From contig WGMH01000003.1 of the NCBI GenBank assembly GCA_016125165.1, positions 496,001-560,000 on the forward strand: DNA of 64,000 bases. The letters are read 5' to 3'. The stretch comes from Alphaproteobacteria bacterium. GTDB taxonomy: Bacteria; Pseudomonadota; Alphaproteobacteria; Micropepsales; Micropepsaceae. The translations under genes and the position numbers were made by a program. The notes beneath the pieces are model-generated. The model worked only from the letters and a program-made list of their open reading frames with translations, was not told where the DNA came from and did no database searches. This document shows positions 34,037 through 42,594 of the stretch, piece after piece. Every line of letters begins with the position of its first letter. The stretch's first letter is position 1.

Positions 34037-34178
34037 GTGTTCCCGCCCCACAAATTTTGCGGGAAAATAGAGCAGGTTCCGCCTGGGCTTGCCATCCTCG
34101 GCCCGAACAAAGGCCAAACAGCCGCCGCCGCGCCTGTAATACTGTTAGGGCGCCCGCAAACGCTTGATTTTGAGAGGA

Positions 34179-34194
34179 TTCGGCCTTAGCCGAA
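34179..34194. promoter_or_regulatory. inverted repeat in the fabI leader
   Basis: TTCGGC-CTTA-GCCGAA is a perfect 6-bp inverted repeat 35 bases before the fabI ATG, in the 193-base gap shared with the divergent alpha/beta hydrolase gene. It could be an operator or a leader hairpin. Nothing else supports a specific regulator. Confidence 0.35.
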
Positions 34195-34229
34195 GCGGGA
34201 CAAACCTTTCCAAACGCAGGAGCATTCCC

Positions 34230-35051
34230 ATGACCACCGCCGGACTGATGACAGGCAAGCGCGGGCTCATCATGGGCGTCGCCAACGACCGCTCCATCGC
34301 CTGGGGCATTGCCGATGCCCTGCACAAGGCGGGCGCCGAACTGGCCTTCACCTATCAGGGTGAGGCCTTCAAGAAGCGCGTGGGTCCGCTGGTGGCTCCG
34401 CTCAATCCCGCTGCGCTGATCGATTGCGATGTTTCCGAACAGGGCTCGATCGATGCGGCCTTCACGGAACTGAAGAAGACCTGGGATTCGATCGACTTTC
34501 TTGTGCATGCCATCGCGTTTTCGGACAAGGAGCAGCTCAAGGGCCGCTATGTCGATACGACGCCCGACAATTTCCGCATTACGATGGACATCTCCTGCTA
34601 CTCGTTTACGGCGGTAGCAAATCGCGCCGAGAAGATGATGACCAATGGCGGATCGCTGGTGACGCTGACCTATTTCGGCGCCGAGCGCGTGATGCCGCAT
34701 TACAACGTGATGGGCGTGGCCAAGGCGGCGCTGGAGGCCAGCGTGCGCTACATGGCTGAAGACCTCGGCAAGCAGAAAATCCGCGTGAACGCGATTTCGG
34801 CGGGGCCGATCAAAACGCTGGCGGCAAGCGGCATTGGCGATTTCCGCTACATGCTGAAATGGAACGAATACAATTCACCTCTGCGCCGCGTCGTCACCAT
34901 CGGTGAAGTGGGCAATGCGGCGCTGTTCCTGTGCAGCGATCTTGGGGCAGCGGTCACCGGCGAAGTGATGCACGTCGATGCCGGATACAACATCATCGGC
35001 ATGAAGGCCGAGGATGCACCGGATATCACCGTGACAAAATCGGGCGCATGA
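34230..35051 (+). CDS. fabI: enoyl-[acyl-carrier-protein] reductase (NADH)
   Basis: 273-residue FabI, which reduces trans-2-enoyl-ACP in each fatty acid elongation round. Cofactor segment GLIMGVANDRSIAWGIADAL near residue 12, FLVHAIAFSDKEQLKG, active-site block LTYFGAERVMPHYNVMGVAKAAL with the Tyr-x6-Lys pair, and ISAGPIKTLAASGI. Start ATG follows GCAGGAG. It is coupled by ATGA overlap to the histidine phosphatase gene. The enzyme class is the usual target of triclosan-type inhibitors. Synteny with aroC just downstream is typical of alphaproteobacteria. Confidence 0.97.
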   Translation: MTTAGLMTGKRGLIMGVANDRSIAWGIADALHKAGAELAFTYQGEAFKKRVGPLVAPLNPAALIDCDVSEQGSIDAAFTELKKTWDSIDFLVHAIAFSDKEQLKGRYVDTTPDNFRITMDISCYSFTAVANRAEKMMTNGGSLVTLTYFGAERVMPHYNVMGVAKAALEASVRYMAEDLGKQKIRVNAISAGPIKTLAASGIGDFRYMLKWNEYNSPLRRVVTIGEVGNAALFLCSDLGAAVTGEVMHVDAGYNIIGMKAEDAPDITVTKSGA

Positions 35052-35653
35052 TGGCGGCCGCACTCGCAAATCTGACGCTCTATGTGATCCGTCATGGCGA
35101 GTGCGAGCACAATGTCGCCGGGCTCGCCGCCGCGCAAAACGATTCGCCGTTGACCGCTAACGGCCGTGCACAGGCGCGCGCCAATGGCGCGCTGCTGAAG
35201 GAACTGGCGGGCGATCTCTCCCAGTTTGATTTCTTTGCAAGCTCGCTACACAGAACCTGCAACACCATGGAACTGGCCCGCGAAGGTGCGGGGCTCTCCC
35301 CTACCGGCTATCGCGCCGACCGGCGGTTGATGGAAATCGACTACGGCGATCACACCTGGATGACGAAGGACGACATCCTGCGCCTGAGCAACCGTCCGGC
35401 CGGTCCGTCATCATGGGGCGACTGGGATTATGTGCGGCCGGGCGGCGAAAGCTGGGCGGATGTGCATGCCCGCGTGGGCCGGTTTCTGGCGACACTGACG
35501 CGCGATGCGGTGATCGTGACCCATTTCGGCCCCGCCCGCATGATCCGCGCACAGTATCTGCGCCTGACACCACAACAAGCGTCGGACCACAGCCCCGCCC
35601 ACGCGGGAATCATGCGACTGTACGCAGGTTCGGAAACCTGGTTCGGCGACTAG
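35048..35653 (+). CDS. histidine phosphatase family protein
   Basis: 201 residues of the phosphoglycerate mutase-like superfamily. The phospho-accepting His is in LYVIRHGECEHN (RHGE), followed by DSPLTANGRAQARANGALL, FFASSLHRTCNTMELA, and VTHFGPARMI with the second catalytic His. It begins in the fabI stop (ATGA; a second ATG at 35051 is possible). The substrate is not predictable; members dephosphorylate sugars, proteins or small metabolites. The last four bases overlap the convergent small-protein gene. Confidence 0.88.
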   Translation: MMAAALANLTLYVIRHGECEHNVAGLAAAQNDSPLTANGRAQARANGALLKELAGDLSQFDFFASSLHRTCNTMELAREGAGLSPTGYRADRRLMEIDYGDHTWMTKDDILRLSNRPAGPSSWGDWDYVRPGGESWADVHARVGRFLATLTRDAVIVTHFGPARMIRAQYLRLTPQQASDHSPAHAGIMRLYAGSETWFGD

Positions 35654-35910
35654 GGCTTTGGAGGCGTGGTGGTAGTGGTAGAGACGCTGGTCTTGCCACC
35701 GTTGCTGGCCGCCAGCGCCGCGGCGCCGATCAGAGCACTGGTCCCCAGGAGAAGAAGGAGGCCGTTGCGGCCCATGAACTGCGCGTTGGTCGTTCCCGCG
35801 GATCCGGCAGGCTTGAGCGTGCCCTGTGTGCTCGATGCGTGCTCCGGCGCGGCCAAGACAGGCGTGGCAAACATCACAACGCTGGCAAAAATCGCGGCAA
35901 CTCGGCGCAT
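35650..35910 (-). CDS. small exported protein with Thr/Pro tail
   Basis: 86 residues. Signal peptide MRRVAAIFASVVMFATPVLA, then a short polar stretch, one hydrophobic helix (GLLLLLGTSALIGAAALAAS) and a C-terminal low-complexity tail TSVSTTTTTPPKP. No domain is recognised. The ATG at 35910 gives a clean signal peptide; the longer frame upstream lacks one. Such small secreted membrane proteins with Gly/Ala helices and Thr/Pro ends are common and unannotated in alphaproteobacteria. Confidence 0.65.
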   Translation of the reverse strand: MRRVAAIFASVVMFATPVLAAPEHASSTQGTLKPAGSAGTTNAQFMGRNGLLLLLGTSALIGAAALAASNGGKTSVSTTTTTPPKP

Positions 35911-36044
35911 AGGCACTACTCCTGCTAGACGGACCCGGGAAGGCCGGAATGGCTCCGGCACAACGGCCCACGTACAACGCACAAATATTGGTATGGTTGC
36001 CACAAAATACGCCCGCGCGGCATCTGTGTGAAGATCGGAAGACC

Positions 36045-37145
36045 ATGTCGTACAACACGTTCGGCCATTTGTTCCGCGTAACGACCTTCGGCGAAAGCCA
36101 TGGGCCCGCGCTCGGTTGCGTTGTAGACGGTTGTCCGCCCGGCATTGCGCTGACAGAAGCAGATATCCAAGCCGATCTCGATCGCAGAAAACCGGGACAA
36201 TCCAAATTCGTCACGCAGCGACGCGAACCGGATGCTGTCCGCATTCTGTCCGGCGTGTTTCAGGACGAGCGGATGAAGCAGCAGGTGACGACGGGAACGC
36301 CCATCGCGCTGCTCATCGAAAATGTGGACCAGCGTTCGAAAGACTATTCCGACATTCGCGACAAGTTCCGGCCAGGCCACGCGGATTACACCTATTGGGA
36401 AAAGTATGGTGTCCGCGACTATCGCGGCGGCGGGCGGCAAAGCGCGCGTGAGACGGCGGCGCGGGTGGCGGCTGGCGCGATTGCCAGGAAAATTCTGGCC
36501 TCGCTTTACAAAGGCGTGCGCGTGCGCGGCGCGATGGTGCAGATGGGTACGCAAACCATCGAACGCAAGCGCTGGAAATGGGGTGCGGTGGCGCAGAACC
36601 CGTTCTTCTGCCCCGACCCCGGCATGATCAATCAGTGGGCGGATTATCTGGAAGGCATCCGCAAAAAGGGCTCCTCCGTCGGTGCGGTGATCGAGGTAGT
36701 GGCGGAGGGAATACCCGCCGGTCTCGGTGCGCCCATATACGGCAAACTGGATGCAGACATCGCGGCGGCGATGATGAGCATCAACGCGGTGAAGGGCGTT
36801 GAAATCGGCGACGGCTTTGCGGCGGCGGCGCTGACCGGCGAAGAAAACGCCGACGAAATGCGCAAAGGCGCGAAGGGCAAACCGAAATTCCTCGCCAATC
36901 ACGCGGGCGGCATTTTGGGCGGCATCTCGACAGGCCAACCCATTGTGGCGCGCTTCGCGGTGAAACCGACCTCTTCCATCCTCTCGCCCCGCAAGACGGT
37001 GGATGTGAAAGGCAACGAAACCGAGATCGTCACCAAGGGCCGCCACGACCCCTGCGTCGGTATTCGCGCGGTGCCCGTGGGCGAAGCGATGCTCGCCTGC
37101 GTGCTCGCCGATCACGCGCTCAGGCATCGCGGGCAAGTGGGATAG
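36045..37145 (+). CDS. aroC: chorismate synthase
   Basis: 366 residues. It makes chorismate from EPSP with reduced FMN, the last common step of aromatic amino acid synthesis. Diagnostic blocks are [24 protein letters not shown] at the N-terminus, [17 protein letters not shown], the flavin segment [21 protein letters not shown] near residue 125, and the end [20 protein letters not shown]. Length is normal. Start ATG at 36045, GGAA upstream. Cytosolic; close to fabI as in many alphaproteobacteria. Confidence 0.97.
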   Translation: MSYNTFGHLFRVTTFGESHGPALGCVVDGCPPGIALTEADIQADLDRRKPGQSKFVTQRREPDAVRILSGVFQDERMKQQVTTGTPIALLIENVDQRSKDYSDIRDKFRPGHADYTYWEKYGVRDYRGGGRQSARETAARVAAGAIARKILASLYKGVRVRGAMVQMGTQTIERKRWKWGAVAQNPFFCPDPGMINQWADYLEGIRKKGSSVGAVIEVVAEGIPAGLGAPIYGKLDADIAAAMMSINAVKGVEIGDGFAAAALTGEENADEMRKGAKGKPKFLANHAGGILGGISTGQPIVARFAVKPTSSILSPRKTVDVKGNETEIVTKGRHDPCVGIRAVPVGEAMLACVLADHALRHRGQVG

Positions 37146-37198
37146 CACTGCCCCAACGGCCGAATACGGGACACTCGTCCGGCGCGCGAAGATCGTCC

Positions 37199-37894
37199 CT
37201 AATCTGCCCCTTGCGTCGACGATTGCTCGTCTATCGCTCCGCCTTCTTCGGTTCTGATACTCACACTTCCGTTCTCCGGCAGATCAAAGCCGAGACGAAT
37301 ATCGCCCTGCGCGCCGGGGCAGACGGGAACGCTTGTCGAAAATGCCTGGTTTCCCGCCCCCCCCACGTTGTGGCCGGTCGAAACAATTCGCGAAGTCACG
37401 ATAAGGGTGACGCTATTGTCGATCATGGCAGGTTTGCTGGTGTCGTCGTCACCGCCGATGGGAATGTTGAGGCCCATGCCGACGCCCGTTGAAGAAGACG
37501 AGGATTTGGACGGCGTGCCCTTCACGGGGCCGGATTTGGATGGGCTGCTCGACTTGCTGCCGAACAACCCGCCAATGCCGAGATTGACAGACGGACCGGA
37601 CTCCTTCTTTGCCGCAGACTCTTGTGGTGCCATCTGCTTCAGGGATGCGGCGAGGCTCTTGCCGTCCACCACGAGCGTGTAGTGGCCGGCAGGCAGATTC
37701 GCGAAGGTGATATTGCCTTTGCTGTCGGTCTTGCCGTGCCCGACGATGCTGTTTCCGGGATCACGCTCCAGACCGATGTCGGTACCGCTAATGGGTTTGA
37801 CGGTCGCGCTGGCAGGGCTGGCCGCCAAAACGGCAAACACACAGGCACACGCCACCGCAGCCGCAAGCGGCCGCACAGTCTTGATGACACGCAT
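37199..37894 (-). CDS. exported Ser-rich protein of unknown function
   Basis: 231 residues. A signal peptide (MRVIKTVRPLAAAVACACVF, cleaved near ASA-TVKP) is followed by a short beta-sandwich-like segment (SIVGHGKTDSKGNITFANLPAGHYTLVVDG) resembling carboxypeptidase-regulatory/prealbumin-like domains. A Ser/Lys/Gly-rich linker (SKSSSPSKSGPVKG) and a C-terminal beta-rich part (DDTSKPAMIDNSVTLIVTS) follow. Probably a periplasmic or surface protein. The ATG at 37894 follows GGGGGAGA. I recognise no family with certainty. It is monocistronic and convergent with aroC. Confidence 0.72.
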   Translation of the reverse strand: MRVIKTVRPLAAAVACACVFAVLAASPASATVKPISGTDIGLERDPGNSIVGHGKTDSKGNITFANLPAGHYTLVVDGKSLAASLKQMAPQESAAKKESGPSVNLGIGGLFGSKSSSPSKSGPVKGTPSKSSSSSTGVGMGLNIPIGGDDDTSKPAMIDNSVTLIVTSRIVSTGHNVGGAGNQAFSTSVPVCPGAQGDIRLGFDLPENGSVSIRTEEGGAIDEQSSTQGAD

Positions 37895-37977
37895 GATGAT
37901 CTCCCCCAAAAGCCCAGCCGGACGGCCGGGCGGCGAACTATGCGCCCGAATCGTTGGGCCCGCCAGCGGGGCGGCGG

Positions 37978-39030
37978 CTAGGCGCGATGTGCCGTTCGGC
38001 GCGCTCCGGGTTTCGCAAACACCGCCACCTTGGTGAGATAGGCGATATCGGTTTCGACGCGCTTGAGGCCCGCTCCGTCGAAGAGCTTTTCGAGATCGGT
38101 TTTCGCGTAGGTGGAATAATAGGGTTCGTGCAGAAGCTGCGGGAAGGCATCAAGCAACCCGTCGAAGCCGTCCACATCGCCATACTGGATCGTATCGGCC
38201 AGCACGAAAATGCCGCCCGGTTTCAGCACACGCGCGATTTCTTTCGCGGCAGCGGTGCGAATTTTCGGCGGCAACTCATGAAAGAGATAGATGCTGACGG
38301 CGGCATCGACGCTCGCATCCTTCAGCGGCATCTTCTCGGCGGGCGCGGCGATGTATTCCACCGCATCGCCAAGCCGCTTTTTCGCGCGGGCGAGATAGGG
38401 CTTCGACAGATCGAGCGCGGTGAGCTTCCATGCCGGACGCGCGCCATGCACGAACGAGAGAAACGTGCCTGTTCCGGCCGCAATGTCCACGATCTTCGGC
38501 GGCGCCTTACGCTTCTTTGAATCGAAATGTTTGGCGAGCGGCACGAAGGCGCGGCGGCGCATGGCATCGGCGGTGCCGCCGAACAGCGCCTCGACCTGAA
38601 AGTCATAGAGCTTCGCGGATTCCGCGCTGAGATAGCCGCCGGTTTGATAGTGGAAGTTCTGGCGGAAATAGCGCGGCAGATCGGCCTCGCCTTCCGGTAC
38701 ATCGCTGTGACCGTGTTCCTTCTGGCGCTTCACCACGCGCGGCACATCGGTGAGATAGCGCAGGCTGTTGGAAGCACGCTTGAGCGATTCCCCGATATCG
38801 ACCGGCATGGGATAGAGCCCGGCCTGCACATTCTCCCAATCGCGCGCGAACAATGCGGCCATCGCTTTGCCCATCGCGCGCAGCGAAGGAATGCCATGCG
38901 GCAGCTTCTCCATGGTGGAGAACGCATCGCGCGCCAGCACGCGGGCGGCGAGATAATGCGCGCCATAAAACGCCACACGCGCGGTTTGTGCGGCCGCGTA
39001 GGTGAGACGCTGGGAACGGGTTGCGGTCAT
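37978..39030 (-). CDS. class I SAM-dependent methyltransferase
   Basis: 350 residues. After ~190 residues of helical N-terminal sequence comes a Rossmann methyltransferase core: VDIAAGTGTFLSFVHGA (SAM motif I) near residue 187, LTALDLSKPYLARAKKRL, AEKMPLKDASVDAAVSIYLFHELP, and VLKPGGIFVLADTIQYGD. This is the UbiE/Methyltransf_11 pattern, so a small-molecule or lipid substrate is likely. The long N-terminal extension is uncommon. ATG at 39030. Nothing in the neighbouring genes (a Ser-rich exported protein and the C13 peptidases) identifies the substrate. Confidence 0.87.
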   Translation of the reverse strand: MTATRSQRLTYAAAQTARVAFYGAHYLAARVLARDAFSTMEKLPHGIPSLRAMGKAMAALFARDWENVQAGLYPMPVDIGESLKRASNSLRYLTDVPRVVKRQKEHGHSDVPEGEADLPRYFRQNFHYQTGGYLSAESAKLYDFQVEALFGGTADAMRRRAFVPLAKHFDSKKRKAPPKIVDIAAGTGTFLSFVHGARPAWKLTALDLSKPYLARAKKRLGDAVEYIAAPAEKMPLKDASVDAAVSIYLFHELPPKIRTAAAKEIARVLKPGGIFVLADTIQYGDVDGFDGLLDAFPQLLHEPYYSTYAKTDLEKLFDGAGLKRVETDIAYLTKVAVFAKPGARRTAHRA

Positions 39031-39092
39031 GGATGAACTATGCGCCCGAGAACGCGGGCACACCACCGGGAAATTGTGACGGCAATTGGGCG

Positions 39093-39971
39093 TTAACGCA
39101 GCGCCGGAAGATCGGCCGCAGCATCGTCGCCGATGGTGACCTGTGGCTCTGATGGTGGCTTGGCACCTGTCGATTTCTCGCGCGCATTCACGCAGGCTTT
39201 CACCTTGTCGGCCACTTCGGGGAAAGTATGGGCCACTGGAATGACATCCAGCATGCAATTGTCGAAATAGGTGTAGGTGTTCTGCTGGCCGCAGCCGAAC
39301 GATGTGCGATCCCAGCGCGCCGCCGTGATGACGATGCGGTTGGGCTTAGCGAGCTTCGGCACGAACACGCCCGAGAAACACGCCGAAACAACGATCACGG
39401 CGGGCCTGCCAGCGCAGCTTTCATCCACCATCTTGGCCATCGCATCAGGCGAAAAGATGCCATTGCCCATGACGATACCCTGCGGCGCGCCATGCGAGGT
39501 GAAGTAAAGCAGGCAACCGCCTGAGGCGCGCTTCGTGAGATCGGCAAGCGCGATGCCGATCCCTTTCGCATCCGAGCGCAGAGGCTGCGGATCGGAAAAG
39601 AACTCCGGACGCGTAGAGAATTCGATAATGTTTTCCGGGTTGAAACCGACCGCCTGCAGCTCGGTGCCAAGATCGCGGCGCGCATTGTCGAATGCCTCGG
39701 TAACGCCGCCCTCATGCGCGCGCCAATCGCCCGCAACGACGATCACCGCCCAGTCGCCATAGCGGTCGCGGGTAAAGTACCAGGCCGACGCCGCACCGAT
39801 GCCAAGAATCACGAGCCCGACAATGAAGGTGGCGGCGGCGCGCAGATAGAACGCGCGGCCCGACAGCGGCGGACGCGGCGGACCGGGTTCGCGTGGCGCA
39901 GGCGGCTGAGGCTCCACTGCCGCGTGGCCCGTCGATACCGCCACCCAATATTTCAGCCAGCCGAAAACCAC
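39093..39971 (-). CDS. C13 (caspase-like) family peptidase, membrane-anchored
   Basis: 292 residues, GTG start. Residues 1-44 are cytosolic and Pro-rich. One membrane helix at ~46-65 (AAATFIVGLVILGIGAASAW) is followed by a periplasmic peptidase domain with the His/Cys dyad: His160 in YFTSHGAPQG and Cys198 in VVSACFSG, the arrangement of legumain/caspase-clan CD enzymes. The domain ends with TAARWDRTSFGCGQQ and PSEPQVTIGDD. Substrate, and whether it is active, are unknown. It is a paralogue of the next gene (40031-40801), 59 bases upstream in the same direction. Confidence 0.85.
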   Translation of the reverse strand: MVFGWLKYWVAVSTGHAAVEPQPPAPREPGPPRPPLSGRAFYLRAAATFIVGLVILGIGAASAWYFTRDRYGDWAVIVVAGDWRAHEGGVTEAFDNARRDLGTELQAVGFNPENIIEFSTRPEFFSDPQPLRSDAKGIGIALADLTKRASGGCLLYFTSHGAPQGIVMGNGIFSPDAMAKMVDESCAGRPAVIVVSACFSGVFVPKLAKPNRIVITAARWDRTSFGCGQQNTYTYFDNCMLDVIPVAHTFPEVADKVKACVNAREKSTGAKPPSEPQVTIGDDAAADLPALR

Positions 39972-40030
39972 CGAAAGCCGCCCGAAGCGCCCCGAAACAT
40001 CCCGGCGATCAGAAAAGCGCCCCCTTGGCC

Positions 40031-40801
40031 TCAGCGCAAGGCTGGCAGTTTGTCCGCAACCAGAGCGCCGACCGAAAGCTGCGGCTCGGAGGGATAGGTT
40101 TCGCGACGTTTCGCTTCCAGCCGGCCTACACAGACCTCCGCCAATGCGGCAAGATCTTCGAAAGTGCGCGCCTTGGGCAGGCTTTCGACCACGCAGCTAT
40201 CGAAATACGGATATCTGTCATTCTGGCCGCAGCCGAATGAACGGCGATCCGGCCGCGCTGCCGTGATGATGAGACGGTTCGGTGCCTTGAGGTCTTCGAT
40301 AAAGATGCCCGAATAACAGGACGAAATGACCACGACCGTCGGACGCGCGCCGCATGCGGAATCCACGATATGTGCCATGTGCTGAGGATCGAGAATATCG
40401 CGCCCCATGACGAGGCCGCCAAGCTTCACATGCGAAGTGAAATACAGAAGGCACCCGCCCGATGTACTTCCGGCCAAATCGGCAAGGTGCGATTCAACGG
40501 AGGCGGGATTGGAATAGCGCGCATTGTCGTCGGGATAGCGGCCGGGACGCGCAGAAAACTGCAAAAGGTTGGACGGCGCAAAGCCGACCTTGAGCAACTC
40601 GGCGGAGACATCGCGGCGCGCATTGTCAAAGGCTTCGGTGCGCCCGCGATCTCCGGCATGGTAATCGCCCGAAACGACCACAGCCGCCCAATTCGAGAAA
40701 CCGGCACTGGATTGCGCATACCCGAGCGCCGCGCCGCCGGTGATCAGAAGCGTGCCCAGAACCGCTATCGCCGCAGCCGCTGGCCACGCAAAACTCCGCA
40801 C
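40031..40801 (-). CDS. C13 (caspase-like) family peptidase, second copy
   Basis: 256 residues, GTG start. An N-terminal helix (PAAAAIAVLGTLLITGGAAL) acts as signal or anchor. The dyad is His124 in YFTSHVKLGG and Cys162 in VISSCYSG. Conserved with the 39093 paralogue: TEAFDNARRD, GGCLLYFTSH, ITAAR-x-DR-x-SFGCGQ, and the end PALR. The residue after the His is Val instead of Gly, so specificity or activity may differ. The start lies three bases after the RNA methyltransferase stop, making cotranscription with that gene likely. Confidence 0.85.
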   Translation of the reverse strand: MRSFAWPAAAAIAVLGTLLITGGAALGYAQSSAGFSNWAAVVVSGDYHAGDRGRTEAFDNARRDVSAELLKVGFAPSNLLQFSARPGRYPDDNARYSNPASVESHLADLAGSTSGGCLLYFTSHVKLGGLVMGRDILDPQHMAHIVDSACGARPTVVVISSCYSGIFIEDLKAPNRLIITAARPDRRSFGCGQNDRYPYFDSCVVESLPKARTFEDLAALAEVCVGRLEAKRRETYPSEPQLSVGALVADKLPALR

Positions 40802-40804
40802 CGT

Positions 40805-41866
40805 TCAACCCCGCACAAAACACGCCGCCAGTTCGATATGGCCGGACCACAAGAACTGGTCGATTGGATAAATTGTTCCCATGCGGAAACCCGCGTCAAC
40901 AAGAATGCGGGCATCCCGCGCAAAACTGCCAGAATCGCATGACACATAAGCAACAAGGCCGATGCGCGATGCCGCCAAAGCGCGTGACTGGGCCAGGGCG
41001 CCTGCGCGCGGCGGGTCCATCAGCACCGCATCAAAAGGCTTGAGTTCCAAGGCTTCCAGCGGCTGCTTGAAAAGATCGCGGCGCTCTGTTGTGACCGGTT
41101 TCAAACCCTGTGAGCCGCGCGCCGCCGCGGCCAGTGCATTTACCATGACGGCTTCGAGTTCCACTGCATGCACGTGCGCGCGCTCTGCCAGCGGCAAGCC
41201 GAATGTTCCGCAGCCGGAAAACAGGTCGGCAATTCTTCGCGCACCCTTGAGCATGGCGCGAACGTGCTGCTGCAGCATCGCCTCGCCTTCGCGCGTAGGT
41301 TGCAGGAACACATGCGGCGGCAGAACAACGCGCGCGCGGCCCATGGCAAGCGCAGGTTCTGCAAGCGAGATCAGCACATCCTTGCCCGCGGTGATGCGCG
41401 CAATCCCGAACTTGGCCGCGAATGGCGCAAGCTGCGCGATGAGGGTGGGCGACGATTTGCGCTGCCAGCGCAGCGCAATATCAAAGCCGGTATCGGTTTC
41501 GGTGACGTGCGCCTCGGCGTTCTCGCCGTCATTGAGTATGGCGTTGAATAGTCCGCGCAGGTTTTGCACTAGCCTGAACAGTGGAGCCGTCAGCAGACGG
41601 CATTCGCGCATATCGACAATGTCGTGCGATTGCCGGGCATGAAAGCCGATGGCAGTTTCGCCCTTGCGCCTGGCGACTTTCAACACGGCGCGGCGGCGCG
41701 TGAAGGGTGGCACACTGACAATGTCGGCAACATCAGGATCGGCGAAGCCATTGCGCTGAAGCGCGTCAACCACTGCCTGCTTCTTCGCCGCATGGTAAGC
41801 GCCGGGCGGCATGTCCTGCGTAAGGCAACCGCCGCAGGCGCCGAAGTGGCGGCAGAGTTCGCTCAT
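40805..41866 (-). CDS. TrmA/RlmD-like class I RNA (uracil-5-)-methyltransferase with Fe-S cluster
   Basis: 353 residues. Cysteines 5, 11 and 14 (C-x5-C-x2-C) plus Cys89 match the [4Fe-4S] ligands of RlmD. The SAM domain has IADLFSGCGTFGLPLAE near residue 212, and the catalytic loop AYVSCDSGSFARDARIL carries the nucleophilic Cys. It methylates uridine C5 in RNA, probably 23S rRNA; the exact position is not readable. No TRAM domain precedes the core, which makes it shorter than RlmD. It overlaps the tlyA stop (ATGA, 41863-41866). Confidence 0.88.
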   Translation of the reverse strand: MSELCRHFGACGGCLTQDMPPGAYHAAKKQAVVDALQRNGFADPDVADIVSVPPFTRRRAVLKVARRKGETAIGFHARQSHDIVDMRECRLLTAPLFRLVQNLRGLFNAILNDGENAEAHVTETDTGFDIALRWQRKSSPTLIAQLAPFAAKFGIARITAGKDVLISLAEPALAMGRARVVLPPHVFLQPTREGEAMLQQHVRAMLKGARRIADLFSGCGTFGLPLAERAHVHAVELEAVMVNALAAAARGSQGLKPVTTERRDLFKQPLEALELKPFDAVLMDPPRAGALAQSRALAASRIGLVAYVSCDSGSFARDARILVDAGFRMGTIYPIDQFLWSGHIELAACFVRG

Positions 41867-42588
41867 GGCTTTCGCGCCGCAATGAGAAATTCGCGATTGC
41901 CATTTCCACCAGCAATGGGGCTGTCAATCGTTCCTGCAACTTTCCATCTGCACACAGATGAAATGGTGTCTGCAATGGATGCTAGCGCGCCGAGGCGCGC
42001 AGCCTCATCCGTCACGACGCCGCCCTTGCCAACATGCGCCTTGCCCACTTCGAATTGCGGCTTCACCAGTGCAACCAGCCACGCCCCCGAGGCCGCGATG
42101 CCCAGCGCCGATGGCAGCGCGAGCGACAGGCTGATGAAGCTGACATCGGCGACGATGGCTTCGATTGGGTCAGAAAAATGCACATATGCAAGTTCGCGCG
42201 CGTTCAATTTCTCCATGGAAACAACACGCGGATCGTTCGCGATTTTCGGGTGAAGTTGCCCCTGCCCCACATCGACGGCAAACACCTTCTTCGCCCCGCG
42301 TTCGAGCAGCACTTCGGTGAAGCCGCCGGTGGACGCACCAAGATCGAGACAGATCAGCCCCGCCGGTGGGAGGTCGAAATGATCGAGCGCGGCAACGAGC
42401 TTCAACGCCCCGCGCGACACATAGGGATGCGCGGGCGCGTATTCGATTTGAATTGCGCCCGAAAGCTGTTGGGAAGATTTGGCGACGGGTTTGCCGTTCG
42501 CCAGAACCTTACCGGCTTCAATTGCCGCCTGCGCTTCGGCGCGGCTGGCGGCATAGCCCTTTTCAACAAGGAAGACGTCCGCGCGCAT
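41863..42588 (-). CDS. tlyA: TlyA family RNA methyltransferase (haemolysin A-like)
   Basis: 241 residues. The N-terminal S4 RNA-binding domain (MRADVFLVEKGYAASRAEAQ, residues 1-60) is followed by a FtsJ-like methyltransferase with CLDLGASTGGFTEVLLERGA near residue 80 and FAVDVGQGQLH. TlyA enzymes 2'-O-methylate 16S and 23S rRNA cytidines. The gene is six bases downstream of dxs and overlaps the RNA methyltransferase, all in one operon with ispA, as usual in alphaproteobacteria. Older annotations call the family haemolysin, but no toxin feature is seen. Confidence 0.92.
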   Translation of the reverse strand: MRADVFLVEKGYAASRAEAQAAIEAGKVLANGKPVAKSSQQLSGAIQIEYAPAHPYVSRGALKLVAALDHFDLPPAGLICLDLGASTGGFTEVLLERGAKKVFAVDVGQGQLHPKIANDPRVVSMEKLNARELAYVHFSDPIEAIVADVSFISLSLALPSALGIAASGAWLVALVKPQFEVGKAHVGKGGVVTDEAARLGALASIADTISSVCRWKVAGTIDSPIAGGNGNREFLIAARKP

Positions 42589-42594
42589 GGCGCG

